A DNA stretch of 64,000 nt, taken from contig JAQSWM010000008.1 of the NCBI GenBank assembly GCA_029266635.1, positions 1 through 64,000 on the forward strand, in the 5' to 3' direction. Below the pieces are notes generated by a model, which saw only the letters and a program-made list of their open reading frames with translations, searched no databases and was not told the origin of the DNA. The stretch is from Sphingobacteriaceae bacterium. Its GTDB lineage: Bacteria; Bacteroidota; Bacteroidia; Sphingobacteriales; Sphingobacteriaceae. The position numbers and the translations under genes are program-made. This document shows, in pieces, positions 50,524 through 59,234 of the stretch; position 1 is the stretch's first letter, and the number at the start of each line of letters is the position of its first letter.

Positions 50524-51135
50524 CTAAAGGCTTCTTTTACCTGCTGGTGCTGCACTGTTGTAAGCAAGTGTGATTTTTTCTTTATCACCTTTGATGGTGC
50601 GGTCAATACGGTCCAGGTAATCGCCTGTTTCAGAGTAAAACTTCTGAATGTACTCGCGATACGAATCACTGGTGTTTGATGGCAGTTTAGCGATGATGTA
50701 ACTTTGGAAAAGAGCATAATCTACTACTGAATCTTTCCAGTTGCGGTATTTCGCATGGTTTCTGTTTGTGCCTATCGCAGAAGTTGGCCTTTTACCCGCA
50801 ACCTTCATCCCAAACAGGTTATGATTCTCTTTGAACACATCGCTGGTGAAATTTCCGGTTTCCAATCTCGCCTGAGATAATACGGTTTCAGGATACTTGA
50901 TCTCCAGTTTTTTCATGAAAGCGAGCAAAGCCTGCTCAGAAAATGGTTCGTTCTCTGTAGCCTGGTTTAACTTTACAACTTCTGTAGCTTCCGCTGATTC
51001 TGCGGGAGCAAAGTAACGGCCACCGAAGTAGCTGAATATTGCGAGCAATACATACGCGATGTATTTTTTAGTGCTCTTCGCTTTTGTTTTGTTTTCGCTG
51101 CTGTTGATCGGGAAAGAACTTTTCAATTCGTTCAT
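50524..51135 (-). CDS. Membrane-anchored glucosaminidase-domain protein (GH73-like)
   Basis: A 203-residue protein with a single N-terminal membrane span (about 25-40) after a charged cytoplasmic tail, then a glucosaminidase-type domain. The motif LSQARLETGNF (86-96, Glu-92 as the likely acid) and NHNLFGMK are typical of peptidoglycan N-acetylglucosaminidases of the GH73/FlgJ type. It would face the periplasm and trim cell-wall glycan strands. It is monocistronic with its own terminator. The family is likely; no other wall gene is adjacent. Confidence 0.82.
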   Translation of the reverse strand: MNELKSSFPINSSENKTKAKSTKKYIAYVLLAIFSYFGGRYFAPAESAEATEVVKLNQATENEPFSEQALLAFMKKLEIKYPETVLSQARLETGNFTSDVFKENHNLFGMKVAGKRPTSAIGTNRNHAKYRNWKDSVVDYALFQSYIIAKLPSNTSDSYREYIQKFYSETGDYLDRIDRTIKGDKEKITLAYNSAAPAGKRSL

Positions 51136-51543
51136 AAATTTTGTTTTATAGGTTTGTGATTATGCGGCAATTGGTGGTTCAAGTCAAGTACCGCTGCTGA
51201 TTTTATCTATATTAAACGGGTATTGTTGCCCCTTATTTCAGGTAGAAGGCCATGGGTTGGCCATGGTTTGGAGACTCTATTTAGGAGGTACTATGCCGAT
51301 TCATTGCACTGTTTGTGTGTACAACCCCGGCACATCAAACCTGCTTTCATAACCCTTGCCGAACAGCATCTCAAATCAATTAACCATATTAAAGGAGTTT
51401 ATTTTCATCTTCACAATACAGCCCAAAACCCTTAACTTTATTGTTTAGGCGAAATGACGATGAGGAGCTTAGCGATAAGATCATTTTCATTTTATAGCTA
51501 CAGTCAGCCTCTGATGAGTGCAGGCGAATAACCAATTCTAACG
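51136..51543. other. Intergenic region between divergent genes
   Basis: About 400 AT-rich bases. A short direct repeat GGCCATGG occurs twice (51248-51255 and 51259-51266). No gene, tRNA or riboswitch-like fold was recognised. Promoters of the divergent glucosaminidase and PAP2 genes should lie here, but no complete box was found. Confidence 0.4.
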
Positions 51544-52305
51544 ATGCTGAAAATTAAGATGAGCTTAGGCCTGATCTGCCTGGCTGTGAGTTCCGCATTC
51601 GCACAGGCCGACAGCCTGAGTGCCGGAAGCGCCGGGCAGAAGCATTTCCATTTCACACAGGCCGCTGCTTTCGTGGCGCCAGCTGTTTTGCTCGGCTATG
51701 GCATTACAGCGCAGGAGTACAAAGCGTTTAAACGCGTAGACCTGAACGTACGTGCCGACCTCACAGAAGACTACCCTGGTTTTGTGAGCCACGTAGACGA
51801 CAGGTTGCAGTACATGCCCGTAGTCTCGGTGTATGCGCTGGGACTGGCAGGGATAAAAGGGAAAAACGATCTGCTGGATAAAACCGCCCTGTTCTTCATA
51901 TCGAATACCATTATGAGCGCTTCTGTTGATTTTATTAAAACGCAATCGCATAAACTCCGTCCGGATGGATCAGATTTCAGGGCCTTTCCTTCGGGGCACA
52001 CTGCCACCGCTTTCTCCGCTGCCGAGTTTATGGCACAGGAATATAAAGGCGTGTCGCCATGGTATGCTGTGGCCGGATATTCGATGGCCGCCACAACAGG
52101 TGCCCTCCGCATGTTGAATAACAAGCATTGGTTCAGCGATGTGGTAACCGGTGCCGGCGTGGGAATTTTATCAACCAAGGCAGCCTATTTTATTTATCCG
52201 AAAATCAAGAAGATGGTGTTTGGCAGTAAGGCAGCAGGGTTCGCGATGATGCCTTCTTACCAGGATCATGCCTGGGGATGTGGCTTGGTTTACAGGTCGA
52301 GGTAA
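51544..52305 (+). CDS. PAP2-family phosphatase
   Basis: A 253-residue exported or membrane-associated phosphatase with a Sec leader (ending AFAQ, about 18-21). The three acid-phosphatase/PAP2 signatures are present: KTQSHKLRP, FPSGHTA and a HWFSDVVTGAGVG segment with the catalytic His and Asp. Members remove phosphate from lipids such as phosphatidic acid or undecaprenyl diphosphate. The downstream helices are short, so it may be a periplasmic enzyme with few membrane spans. It stands alone. Confidence 0.9.
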   Translation: MLKIKMSLGLICLAVSSAFAQADSLSAGSAGQKHFHFTQAAAFVAPAVLLGYGITAQEYKAFKRVDLNVRADLTEDYPGFVSHVDDRLQYMPVVSVYALGLAGIKGKNDLLDKTALFFISNTIMSASVDFIKTQSHKLRPDGSDFRAFPSGHTATAFSAAEFMAQEYKGVSPWYAVAGYSMAATTGALRMLNNKHWFSDVVTGAGVGILSTKAAYFIYPKIKKMVFGSKAAGFAMMPSYQDHAWGCGLVYRSR

Positions 52306-52461
52306 TCCAACGCTCTTATGAACTTTATCTGCATATAGACAATTATCAAATCGCAGCTACCACCACCCTACTATCTCCCTTTCTCCATCGAAGGATGAAG
52401 CCACCTCCACTACACTACCGCTACGGGTTGAGCTCTGCAAGATGGCATTTCTGCTGCAGGC

Positions 52462-52492
52462 TTTAAATTGGCGACAAGAAAGCGTACCTTTG
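52462..52492 (+). promoter_or_regulatory. Promoter-like elements of the J-domain gene
   Basis: TTTA (52462-52465), 19 bases, then a full TAnnTTTG match, TACCTTTG (52485-52492). The layout fits the Bacteroidota housekeeping promoter with one mismatch in the -33 element. The ATG at 52559 lies 66 bases further. Confidence 0.5.
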
Positions 52493-52558
52493 CACGATTA
52501 TTTTCCTGGGCGGCATATCAACTATATACATCAGCGACAATAAATTACAATTTGAATT

Positions 52559-53008
52559 ATGAAAAAGATCGTTGATTACAGGAAGCTATTGGGAGTGAAT
52601 GAGGCTGTTGAATTGCAGGAATTAAAGACCGTTTACCGCAGCCTGATGAAAACCTGGCATCCTGATAAGTTTCAGGACAGCAGCGAAAGCAGGCTGGAAG
52701 CCGAGGAGAGAAGCAAAACGATTATTGAAGCTTATCACTTTTTAGTGAGCATTGCTCCGGAAACCCGCAACCAGTCGCTGGCTGAATATACCCTCACCAC
52801 AACCACTTCGAACATTCTTGATTTTGAATACAAATCGCAGGTATTAACTATCAACTTCTTAGACGGAAGCGTCTACGAATATTTTGATGTGCCTAAAGCA
52901 GTTTACGTAAAGCTCATCAATGCGGATTCGCCGGGAAGGTTTGCCCGCAGGCATATTTACAATGAATATGTTTACCGCAGCACCAGCAAGCTTGTTGCTA
53001 CTGCGTAA
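52559..53008 (+). CDS. J-domain protein with C-terminal KTSC domain
   Basis: A 149-residue cytoplasmic protein. Residues 5-65 form a J-domain with the essential HPD triplet (34-36, TWHPDKF), which stimulates DnaK-type ATPases. Residues about 90-146 form a KTSC-type small beta domain (INFLDGSVYEYFDVP, then GRFARRHIY), a module often found with nucleic-acid or ribosome-linked proteins. The pairing suggests a specialised co-chaperone that brings DnaK to a particular client. No DnaK gene is nearby. Confidence 0.85.
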   Translation: MKKIVDYRKLLGVNEAVELQELKTVYRSLMKTWHPDKFQDSSESRLEAEERSKTIIEAYHFLVSIAPETRNQSLAEYTLTTTTSNILDFEYKSQVLTINFLDGSVYEYFDVPKAVYVKLINADSPGRFARRHIYNEYVYRSTSKLVATA

Positions 53009-53174
53009 AAAACGTCTGAGTTTACCATCGCACCAGCTTAACACCAGTTTCAGTTCAGGTTAATACCAGCTTCAGCTGTTCTTCAGCTGAAATGGCTCAA
53101 AAAGGCGGTTTTGCTGAACAAGAACTGCACTACCTGAACAGGAGCTGAACAAACGTTCTGGAAACGGGCTTTTT

Positions 53175-55661
53175 CTATCTCCTCTTCACCCCTCTCACCG
53201 CCTCTGCCTCCAGCGGGTTTTCGGGCCAGGAGTGTTTGGGATAGCGGCGTTTCAGTTCCTTCCGCACCTCAAAATAGGCGTTCTCCCAAAAGCTGTGCAA
53301 ATCAGAAGTCACCTGCACAGGCTTGTAGCCGGGTGAAAGCAAATGCATCACCACGTTCTGCTTTCCTCCATTTACCCGTGGAGTATCCAGCAAGCCGAAT
53401 ACTTCCTGCAGGCGTACTGCCAGCACGGGGGCATCGCCGTAAGGAGAATAGCTGAGCTTAATTTCCGAACCGCTGGGCACGGTTATGTTCGCGGGAGCAA
53501 GTTGGTTGAGCAGCTTTTGTTGTTCGAAATTCAGCGAATGCTGCAACACATCCAGTAAGTTTATTTTCCTGAAATCTTCTGCCTTGCGAACCTGGGAAAG
53601 ATAAGGAGCCAGCCAGCTTTTATTATCCTGCAACAAAGCCGGGGTACTTACATCCGGCCAGCGTTGTTCCGGGTTCCAGGCACGCAGGCTCAGCACGCGA
53701 TTCTGCCATTGCTCAACCCGCTCATTGAAATCGAGCAGGCTCTCGCCATCATTCTTCACCGCTTCCGAGAGCGCATTTTCTACCAGCTGTGAATCGGGTG
53801 CAGCAATCGCTTTGCTCTGCAACACAATAGCGCCAATCCGCAGATCGCTGCTGGTTAGCAGTTGCCCTTTACGGCTATCCCAGCGGATATTCTGTATTTC
53901 CTCAGCCAGGTGTAGCAAGTCTTTGGGGTTGAGCGGAGCCGCCAGAAACACTTTCCCCTGCCCTTTCTGTGCGTCTAAAGCTGCAATAGCAAGCCATGGC
54001 TGCCGCGACAAATGATCCTCCCGGTCCAGCACAGCAGTTTGCCCGTTAGCCAGGGTGAAAAGCCCGGCTTTTGCCTCTTTGGCTGAAGCGATGCGTTCGG
54101 GATATGCGGACGCAAGCAACAGCCCCGCGACATAAGGATCAGTGGCAGCGTTATCGGCAGCAATGCCAAAAAGCTTGCGGTAAGCAGCCGCCGCCTTCTC
54201 GATCTTCTCCCACCTGCGATCCCGCCCCGCATCTTTACGGTAACGCCTGAGTTGTTCAACACGGTCATTCAGGTCGGCACCGGCACTAAGGCGGTCGAGC
54301 GGATCACGTTCTTCCAGCAAAGCGGCAATGTCTGTAGCCAACCCGAGTTTTCCCTTTTGTTCTGCGTGGATGAGCATGTTGGCTAAACGAGGGTGGCAGG
54401 GCAAAGCATGGATCTTTTTCCCGTGGGCGGTGATCTTCCGGTCTTCTATGGCACCAAGGCTCGACAGGAGTTCTTTTGCGCTGCTTACGGCTCCTGCCGG
54501 AGGATTGTTCAACCAGCAAAGTGAGTTCACATCGCTGATGCCCCATTCAAGCAGATCAAGCACAAGCGGCGCAAGGTCACTGTCGAGAATCTCGGGCGTA
54601 CGATATTCGGCAAGGCGTTGATGTGTAGCCGCCGACCACATGCGGTAACAAGTCCCTTCGCTTAGGCGCCCTGCACGACCGGCACGCTGATCGGCAGAAT
54701 CTATTGAAACCCGACCCGTTTTTAAGCCTGACAAACCCGTTCCCGGATCGAAGGCTGCCTTGCGGGAGAGCCCGCTGTCGACAACTATTTTGATGCCTTC
54801 TATGGTGAGCGAGGTTTCAGCGATGGAGGTGGCAAGCACGATCTTGCGTTTCCCATGCGGATCAGGCAATAAAGCAGCTTGTTGTTCGGCATGCGAAAGC
54901 TGTCCGTAAAGGCTGTAGATTGCAAAACCGCCTGTTAATTGTGTGAGCAATTCGGCGCATTTCCGGATTTCGCCCTGTCCGGGGAGAAAAACGAGCAAAT
55001 CACCTTCTTTTTCCTTTACTGCTTTCGCGATGGTGCGGGCGCAGGCTTCGGCTATCTGACGGATGTCGTGCTCACCGGTATAGATAATCTCCACCGGGAA
55101 CATCCTGCCTTTGCTTTCAACCACGCGGGCCTTGAGCATGCTTGCAAGCCGGGGCATATCCAGCGTAGCCGACATCACCAGCAGGCGAAGGTCGGGGCGC
55201 AGCACTTCCTGCATTTCGCGGCTGAGGGCAAGAGCGGTATCGGCGTGAATGCTTCGCTCGTGGAACTCGTCGAAAATGATCAGTCCCACATCCTCAAGCG
55301 CATTGTCGTTTTGCAGCATGCGGGTCAGGATTCCCTCCGTCACTACTTCTAAGCGTGTGTTTCGGGATATTTTATTGTCGAAACGAATACGATAGCCGAC
55401 AGTGTTTCCCACCTGTTCGCCTAAGAGTTCGGCCATGCGCCAGGCAATACTGCTGGCGGCAAGGCGGCGTGGTTCCAGCACAATGATCTTCTTATTGCCC
55501 AGCCAGCTTTCGTTTAACAAAGCCAGTGGAAGCAACGTGCTTTTTCCCGCACCGGGCGGAGCGCTCAGGATTAACGTGTTGTTTTCCTCAAAATGCTTTT
55601 GAACATCCGGGATGATTTCTGTTACCGGAAGTTTGCTGCTGTAGGGGTTGAAAATGGGCAT
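53175..55661 (-). CDS. hrpB: ATP-dependent helicase HrpB
   Basis: An 828-residue DEAH-box helicase. The ATG at 55661 was chosen over an upstream ATG 99 bases away, because a -7 box lies directly before it and the extra residues are not conserved-looking. Walker A (PPGAGKST, 35-42), DEFHER, SATLD and QRAGRAGR define the two RecA-like domains, followed by the HA2 and HrpB-specific C-terminal regions (LLSPGYKPVQVTSDL). HrpB is a widespread bacterial RNA helicase whose role is not fully known. It converges with the J-domain gene over 166 bases. Confidence 0.95.
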   Translation of the reverse strand: MPIFNPYSSKLPVTEIIPDVQKHFEENNTLILSAPPGAGKSTLLPLALLNESWLGNKKIIVLEPRRLAASSIAWRMAELLGEQVGNTVGYRIRFDNKISRNTRLEVVTEGILTRMLQNDNALEDVGLIIFDEFHERSIHADTALALSREMQEVLRPDLRLLVMSATLDMPRLASMLKARVVESKGRMFPVEIIYTGEHDIRQIAEACARTIAKAVKEKEGDLLVFLPGQGEIRKCAELLTQLTGGFAIYSLYGQLSHAEQQAALLPDPHGKRKIVLATSIAETSLTIEGIKIVVDSGLSRKAAFDPGTGLSGLKTGRVSIDSADQRAGRAGRLSEGTCYRMWSAATHQRLAEYRTPEILDSDLAPLVLDLLEWGISDVNSLCWLNNPPAGAVSSAKELLSSLGAIEDRKITAHGKKIHALPCHPRLANMLIHAEQKGKLGLATDIAALLEERDPLDRLSAGADLNDRVEQLRRYRKDAGRDRRWEKIEKAAAAYRKLFGIAADNAATDPYVAGLLLASAYPERIASAKEAKAGLFTLANGQTAVLDREDHLSRQPWLAIAALDAQKGQGKVFLAAPLNPKDLLHLAEEIQNIRWDSRKGQLLTSSDLRIGAIVLQSKAIAAPDSQLVENALSEAVKNDGESLLDFNERVEQWQNRVLSLRAWNPEQRWPDVSTPALLQDNKSWLAPYLSQVRKAEDFRKINLLDVLQHSLNFEQQKLLNQLAPANITVPSGSEIKLSYSPYGDAPVLAVRLQEVFGLLDTPRVNGGKQNVVMHLLSPGYKPVQVTSDLHSFWENAYFEVRKELKRRYPKHSWPENPLEAEAVRGVKRR

Positions 55662-55669
55662 GAAGAGCG

Positions 55670-55677
55670 CAAAGATA
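55670..55677 (-). promoter_or_regulatory. Putative -7 box (TATCTTTG) of hrpB
   Basis: A full TAnnTTTG match on the minus strand, ending 8 bases before the hrpB ATG at 55661; no TTG at the usual spacing. If used, the leader would be only a few bases long. Confidence 0.4.
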
Positions 55678-55723
55678 AAAAAGCAGGGATGCAATGAATC
55701 ATTAGCGTATCCGGGATTGCAGA

Positions 55724-57064
55724 CTAAGCAGCCAAAAATAACGACAGCACATACACACATCCCATCACGGTAAGGCCCATCAAAATACTTGCTACGGTGT
55801 ACACTCTGAGCATGGTTTTCATGTCTATCTCAGAAAACTTGGAGATTACCCAGAAGTAAGCGTCGTTGGCATGCGAGATCATCATTGAACCTGCTCCCAT
55901 TGCCAATACGCACAACAGCTTACCGTTCTCGTTATCCAGGCCCAAAGCGGGCAGCAAAGGCTGTATGATTGAGGCAGCGGTGATAATAGCCACCGTAGAT
56001 GAGCCGAGCGATGTCTTCAGGATTGAGGTAAGCAGAAAGGGAAACAAAATCCCGAGGCTTGCCAGCGGAAAAGAGCTATCAAAGTGATCTCCCAACTTAG
56101 TGGCTTGCAGCACAGCGCCAAAAGCGCCTCCTGCACCGATGATTACCAATATCCCACCTGCTTTCTCAACAGCATCATGCAATAATTTGCTGATACGTTC
56201 GCTGTTCCAGCCACGCCCGCAGTTAAAAGCCAGCAGCACACCAATTGCCAGTGCCATCACCGGATCGCCCAATGCCGAAAGCACTTTTTGCCAGCCGTTC
56301 AGGTTTGTAGCATCTGTTTCAATGAGAAGGAACGATTTGATCGCAATCAACGCAATCGGAACAATAATGGGCAGGAAGGCGTTGAGCGCTGATGGCCTGA
56401 ACGACTGATCAATTTCCTCGTGAATTGCAGAATCTTCCTCATGCACGTATTTTCTTCCTGCATAACTTGCCCACAGATAGCCCACCAACATTGCGGGTAT
56501 AGCAATGAGGGCACCAATCAGGATCAGCCTGCCAAACTCCACTCCTATTAGTCCTGCGGCTGCCGTTGCGCCGGGATGCGGTGGAATCAAACAATGCACC
56601 GAATACAATCCTGCTGCAAGGGAAACCGACATAGTCACAATTGGAACCCCGGTGCGCTTTGCCAAGGATTTGTTTAAGCCGCTCAGCACGATATATCCGG
56701 AGTCGCAGAAGATGGGAAGCCCTACTATGAAACCGGTTACGCCCATGGCCAAAGCAGAAAAGCGAGGAGGAACCTTGCTGAGAATGTAGTTGGCCATCAC
56801 AGCTGTGCTGCCGGTATGTTCGAGGATCACGCCTAATGTTGTGCCCAGCACAATGATGATCCCCAGCGACTTCATGATACCACCGAAGCCCTCCTTGACA
56901 GAAGAAATGACTTCCGGAACCGAAAGCTGCACCCCCAGGCCAACCACAAAACAGGCAAGGATCAATGCGAAAAAAGCATGGATGCGAAACCTGGTTGTGA
57001 GCAGTACGATGAAGGCAATGCCAATTACCAGAACGATGAGGATGTGCGCAAGGGAGCTTGTCAT
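55724..57064 (-). CDS. GntP-family gluconate/hydroxy-acid:H+ symporter
   Basis: A 446-residue integral membrane protein with about 12-14 hydrophobic spans. The GntP signature areas are present (GFGGIMKSLGIIIVLGT, PIFCDSGYIVLSG, PPHPGATAAAG). The family imports gluconate and related sugar acids with protons. It follows the glycerate kinase gene by 15 bases, so glycerate or a similar hydroxy acid is a sensible substrate, by inference. Confidence 0.93.
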   Translation of the reverse strand: MTSSLAHILIVLVIGIAFIVLLTTRFRIHAFFALILACFVVGLGVQLSVPEVISSVKEGFGGIMKSLGIIIVLGTTLGVILEHTGSTAVMANYILSKVPPRFSALAMGVTGFIVGLPIFCDSGYIVLSGLNKSLAKRTGVPIVTMSVSLAAGLYSVHCLIPPHPGATAAAGLIGVEFGRLILIGALIAIPAMLVGYLWASYAGRKYVHEEDSAIHEEIDQSFRPSALNAFLPIIVPIALIAIKSFLLIETDATNLNGWQKVLSALGDPVMALAIGVLLAFNCGRGWNSERISKLLHDAVEKAGGILVIIGAGGAFGAVLQATKLGDHFDSSFPLASLGILFPFLLTSILKTSLGSSTVAIITAASIIQPLLPALGLDNENGKLLCVLAMGAGSMMISHANDAYFWVISKFSEIDMKTMLRVYTVASILMGLTVMGCVYVLSLFLAA

Positions 57065-57079
57065 GCAACGAATTTAAAA

Positions 57080-58381
57080 CTATTCGGCGTCAATTAATGC
57101 AAGCATAATGTCCATTACGTTGGTTTGGGTTGCACCGGTTTTGATCAGCCCGCCTGCCTGTGAGAAGAAGTTATACGAATCGTTGTTTTCGAGATAAGCA
57201 TTGGCATTAAGCCCGAGTGCAGCAGCCTTCTTCATGATCTCTGCATTCACAAAAGCTCCCGCAGCATCTGTCGGGCCATCGGTCCCGTCTGTTCCTGCTG
57301 ATAAAAGAGTTATGTTCTGGTTTTCTCCTAATTCTATTCCTGCGGCAAGTGCCAGCTCCATGCTTCTTCCGCCTAAGCCATTGCCCTTAATGGTTACCGT
57401 GGCTTCGCCTCCCCACAAAAGGCAAACAGGTGAAGTGCTTTTAACTTCTTTTGCCTTTTGCACGATCATCTTTCCCAGGTCTTTCGCTTCGCCGTTAAGG
57501 GTGCTGCTGATTATGTGAGATTCGTAACCTAGCTCTCTGGCTTTTGCTGCGGCGGCTTCCAAAGCAATCTGGTTGCTTCCGATGAGGAAGTTGTGTGTGC
57601 TGGAGAAGCTGGTATCGCCTTCTTTGGGCGTGTCGGGTATTTTGCCTGCGCATCCATCCGCAATGTGCTTTGCTATAGCCTGTGGAACCTGCCTGCTGAG
57701 ATTGTACTTCTCCAAAACTTTATAAGCGTCACTAAAAGTACTCTTATCGTGAGCTGTTGGCCCGGAGCCGATCACATCTAAATCATCGCCTACCACATCC
57801 GATAAGATGAGTGAGAACAGCCTTGCAGGATGAATGTGCCGGGCAAGCTGTCCGCCTTTGATGTTCGACAGGTGCTTCCTGACGGTGTTCATCTCGTGTA
57901 TATCTGCTCCCGATTTCAGTAGAAGATCGTAAGTGTGTTGAACTTCCGTTAAACTCGAACCCTCAGGAAAATCAGCCAAAAGCGCCGAAGCACCGCCTGA
58001 GAGAAGGAAGATGACTATATCGTGGTCTGTTAAGCCCGCCGTAAGTTTCAGGATTTCTTCACTGGCGAGAACACTATTGCCGTCGGGGATTGGGTGGGCA
58101 GCCTCAATAAGCCTGATCCTGTTCAGAGGCAATCCATGATCATACTTCGTAACCACAATCCCACCGCTGATCCGATCACCCACAATCTTTTCCAAGGTTT
58201 GAGCCATCAATGCCGAGGCCTTTCCTGCCCCAATTACAAATATTCGCTGGTTAGGCTGCAGCTTGACTGATTGCTCGTCTATTTGCAGATGCGGCGCTTG
58301 CCAGGTGACATGCTTGTGAATAAGCGTGGAAGGTTTCACCGCTTCTACGGCATGAAGGAAGATTTGAATGGCGTGCGACAT
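57080..58381 (-). CDS. Glycerate 2-kinase (GckA/TtuD, MOFRL family)
   Basis: A 433-residue glycerate kinase, producing 2-phosphoglycerate from glycerate and ATP for entry into glycolysis. The ATG at 58381 was preferred over one 75 bases upstream, whose extension lacks family features. Motifs visible are VIGAGKASALMAQTLE, LLSGGASALL and the MOFRL-domain GGRSMELALAAG and AGTDGTDGPTDAAGA. The GntP transporter lies 15 bases downstream, so the two form an uptake-and-use operon. Confidence 0.92.
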   Translation of the reverse strand: MSHAIQIFLHAVEAVKPSTLIHKHVTWQAPHLQIDEQSVKLQPNQRIFVIGAGKASALMAQTLEKIVGDRISGGIVVTKYDHGLPLNRIRLIEAAHPIPDGNSVLASEEILKLTAGLTDHDIVIFLLSGGASALLADFPEGSSLTEVQHTYDLLLKSGADIHEMNTVRKHLSNIKGGQLARHIHPARLFSLILSDVVGDDLDVIGSGPTAHDKSTFSDAYKVLEKYNLSRQVPQAIAKHIADGCAGKIPDTPKEGDTSFSSTHNFLIGSNQIALEAAAAKARELGYESHIISSTLNGEAKDLGKMIVQKAKEVKSTSPVCLLWGGEATVTIKGNGLGGRSMELALAAGIELGENQNITLLSAGTDGTDGPTDAAGAFVNAEIMKKAAALGLNANAYLENNDSYNFFSQAGGLIKTGATQTNVMDIMLALIDAE

Positions 58382-58512
58382 ACGATTTAGCAGGCGTTGA
58401 GATTGACGAAGATAAAATTTAGAGGTTAAAGATTTGTTTCCTCCGTGGGAAACCAACTGACAGGCAAACGCTTTATCTTTATCGCAGGCCCAGATGATTT
58501 CCGTTGGGTTTT

Positions 58513-59127
58513 ATGAAAAAACAGATGAAGCTTGTACCAATAAGTTTAATGTATTTGAGGCTATTGCTGGGCTTTGTACTTGTGGTGTTGAGCATACTGC
58601 ACGTAGACGGTTTCAAAATCTTTGCTGTTGCAATCATCAGTGCGGGACTGCTCTCAGATATTTTTGATGGAATTATCGCCCGACGGCTAAATATATCCAC
58701 AGAGAAGCTCCGTCGGCTCGACTCCAGTATTGATCAGGTTTTTTGGTGCCTTGTAGCTATTGCCGCTTTTATTGAGCATCCTGCCTTCTTTTACGACAAT
58801 TACCTTAAGCTGATTTTCCTCATCGGTGCTGAAGCCCTTACGTACGTGCTTAGCTTTGCGAAATTCAGGAAAGAAGTTGCCACACACGCCATCGCCTCAA
58901 AGATTTGGACCTTGATCTTGTTTGCGGCTTTGATAGAGATATTATGGACAGGAACTTCCGGCTTAATATTCGACTTCTGCTTTTATGTGGGACTGGTAAC
59001 GAGATTGGAAATTATCGCAATTCTAGTATTATTGAGGAGCTGGACAAACGACGTTCCTACAGTTTATCACGCAGTTAGGCTGCGACAAGGAAAGCCGATA
59101 AAAAGACATAAACTCTTCAATGGATAA
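58513..59127 (+). CDS. CDP-alcohol phosphatidyltransferase family protein
   Basis: A 204-residue membrane enzyme with about six spans; the ATG at 58513 was chosen over a TTG three codons earlier. The CDP-alcohol signature begins SDIFDGIIARR and continues to RRLDSSIDQ; the Asp positions of the D-G-x2-A-R...D-x3-D pattern are kept, but the second Gly appears replaced. The family transfers phosphoalcohol groups to build phospholipids. The alcohol substrate is unknown. It stands alone, divergent from the glycerate kinase gene. Confidence 0.78.
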   Translation: MKKQMKLVPISLMYLRLLLGFVLVVLSILHVDGFKIFAVAIISAGLLSDIFDGIIARRLNISTEKLRRLDSSIDQVFWCLVAIAAFIEHPAFFYDNYLKLIFLIGAEALTYVLSFAKFRKEVATHAIASKIWTLILFAALIEILWTGTSGLIFDFCFYVGLVTRLEIIAILVLLRSWTNDVPTVYHAVRLRQGKPIKRHKLFNG

Positions 59128-59234
59128 ACTGATGAATGTAGAAACGGCAGTTGTCTTGAGATAGGCTCCGGTAATGGGCCGACTGATTTGCATAATTTTT
59201 ACCATCTTGATGCCGTTCTACTAGCAATTCGCCG

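Noticed and set aside
53009-53174. Repeated TTCAGCTG and CTGAAC words considered as a terminator or repeat element
   Set aside because: Low-complexity and no clean stem with a T-run; the region may end transcription of the convergent genes, but the evidence is weak.
55662-55760. 33-codon N-terminal extension of HrpB
   Set aside because: Cys-rich, unlike the family start, and it runs across a TATCTTTG promoter box at 55670-55677.
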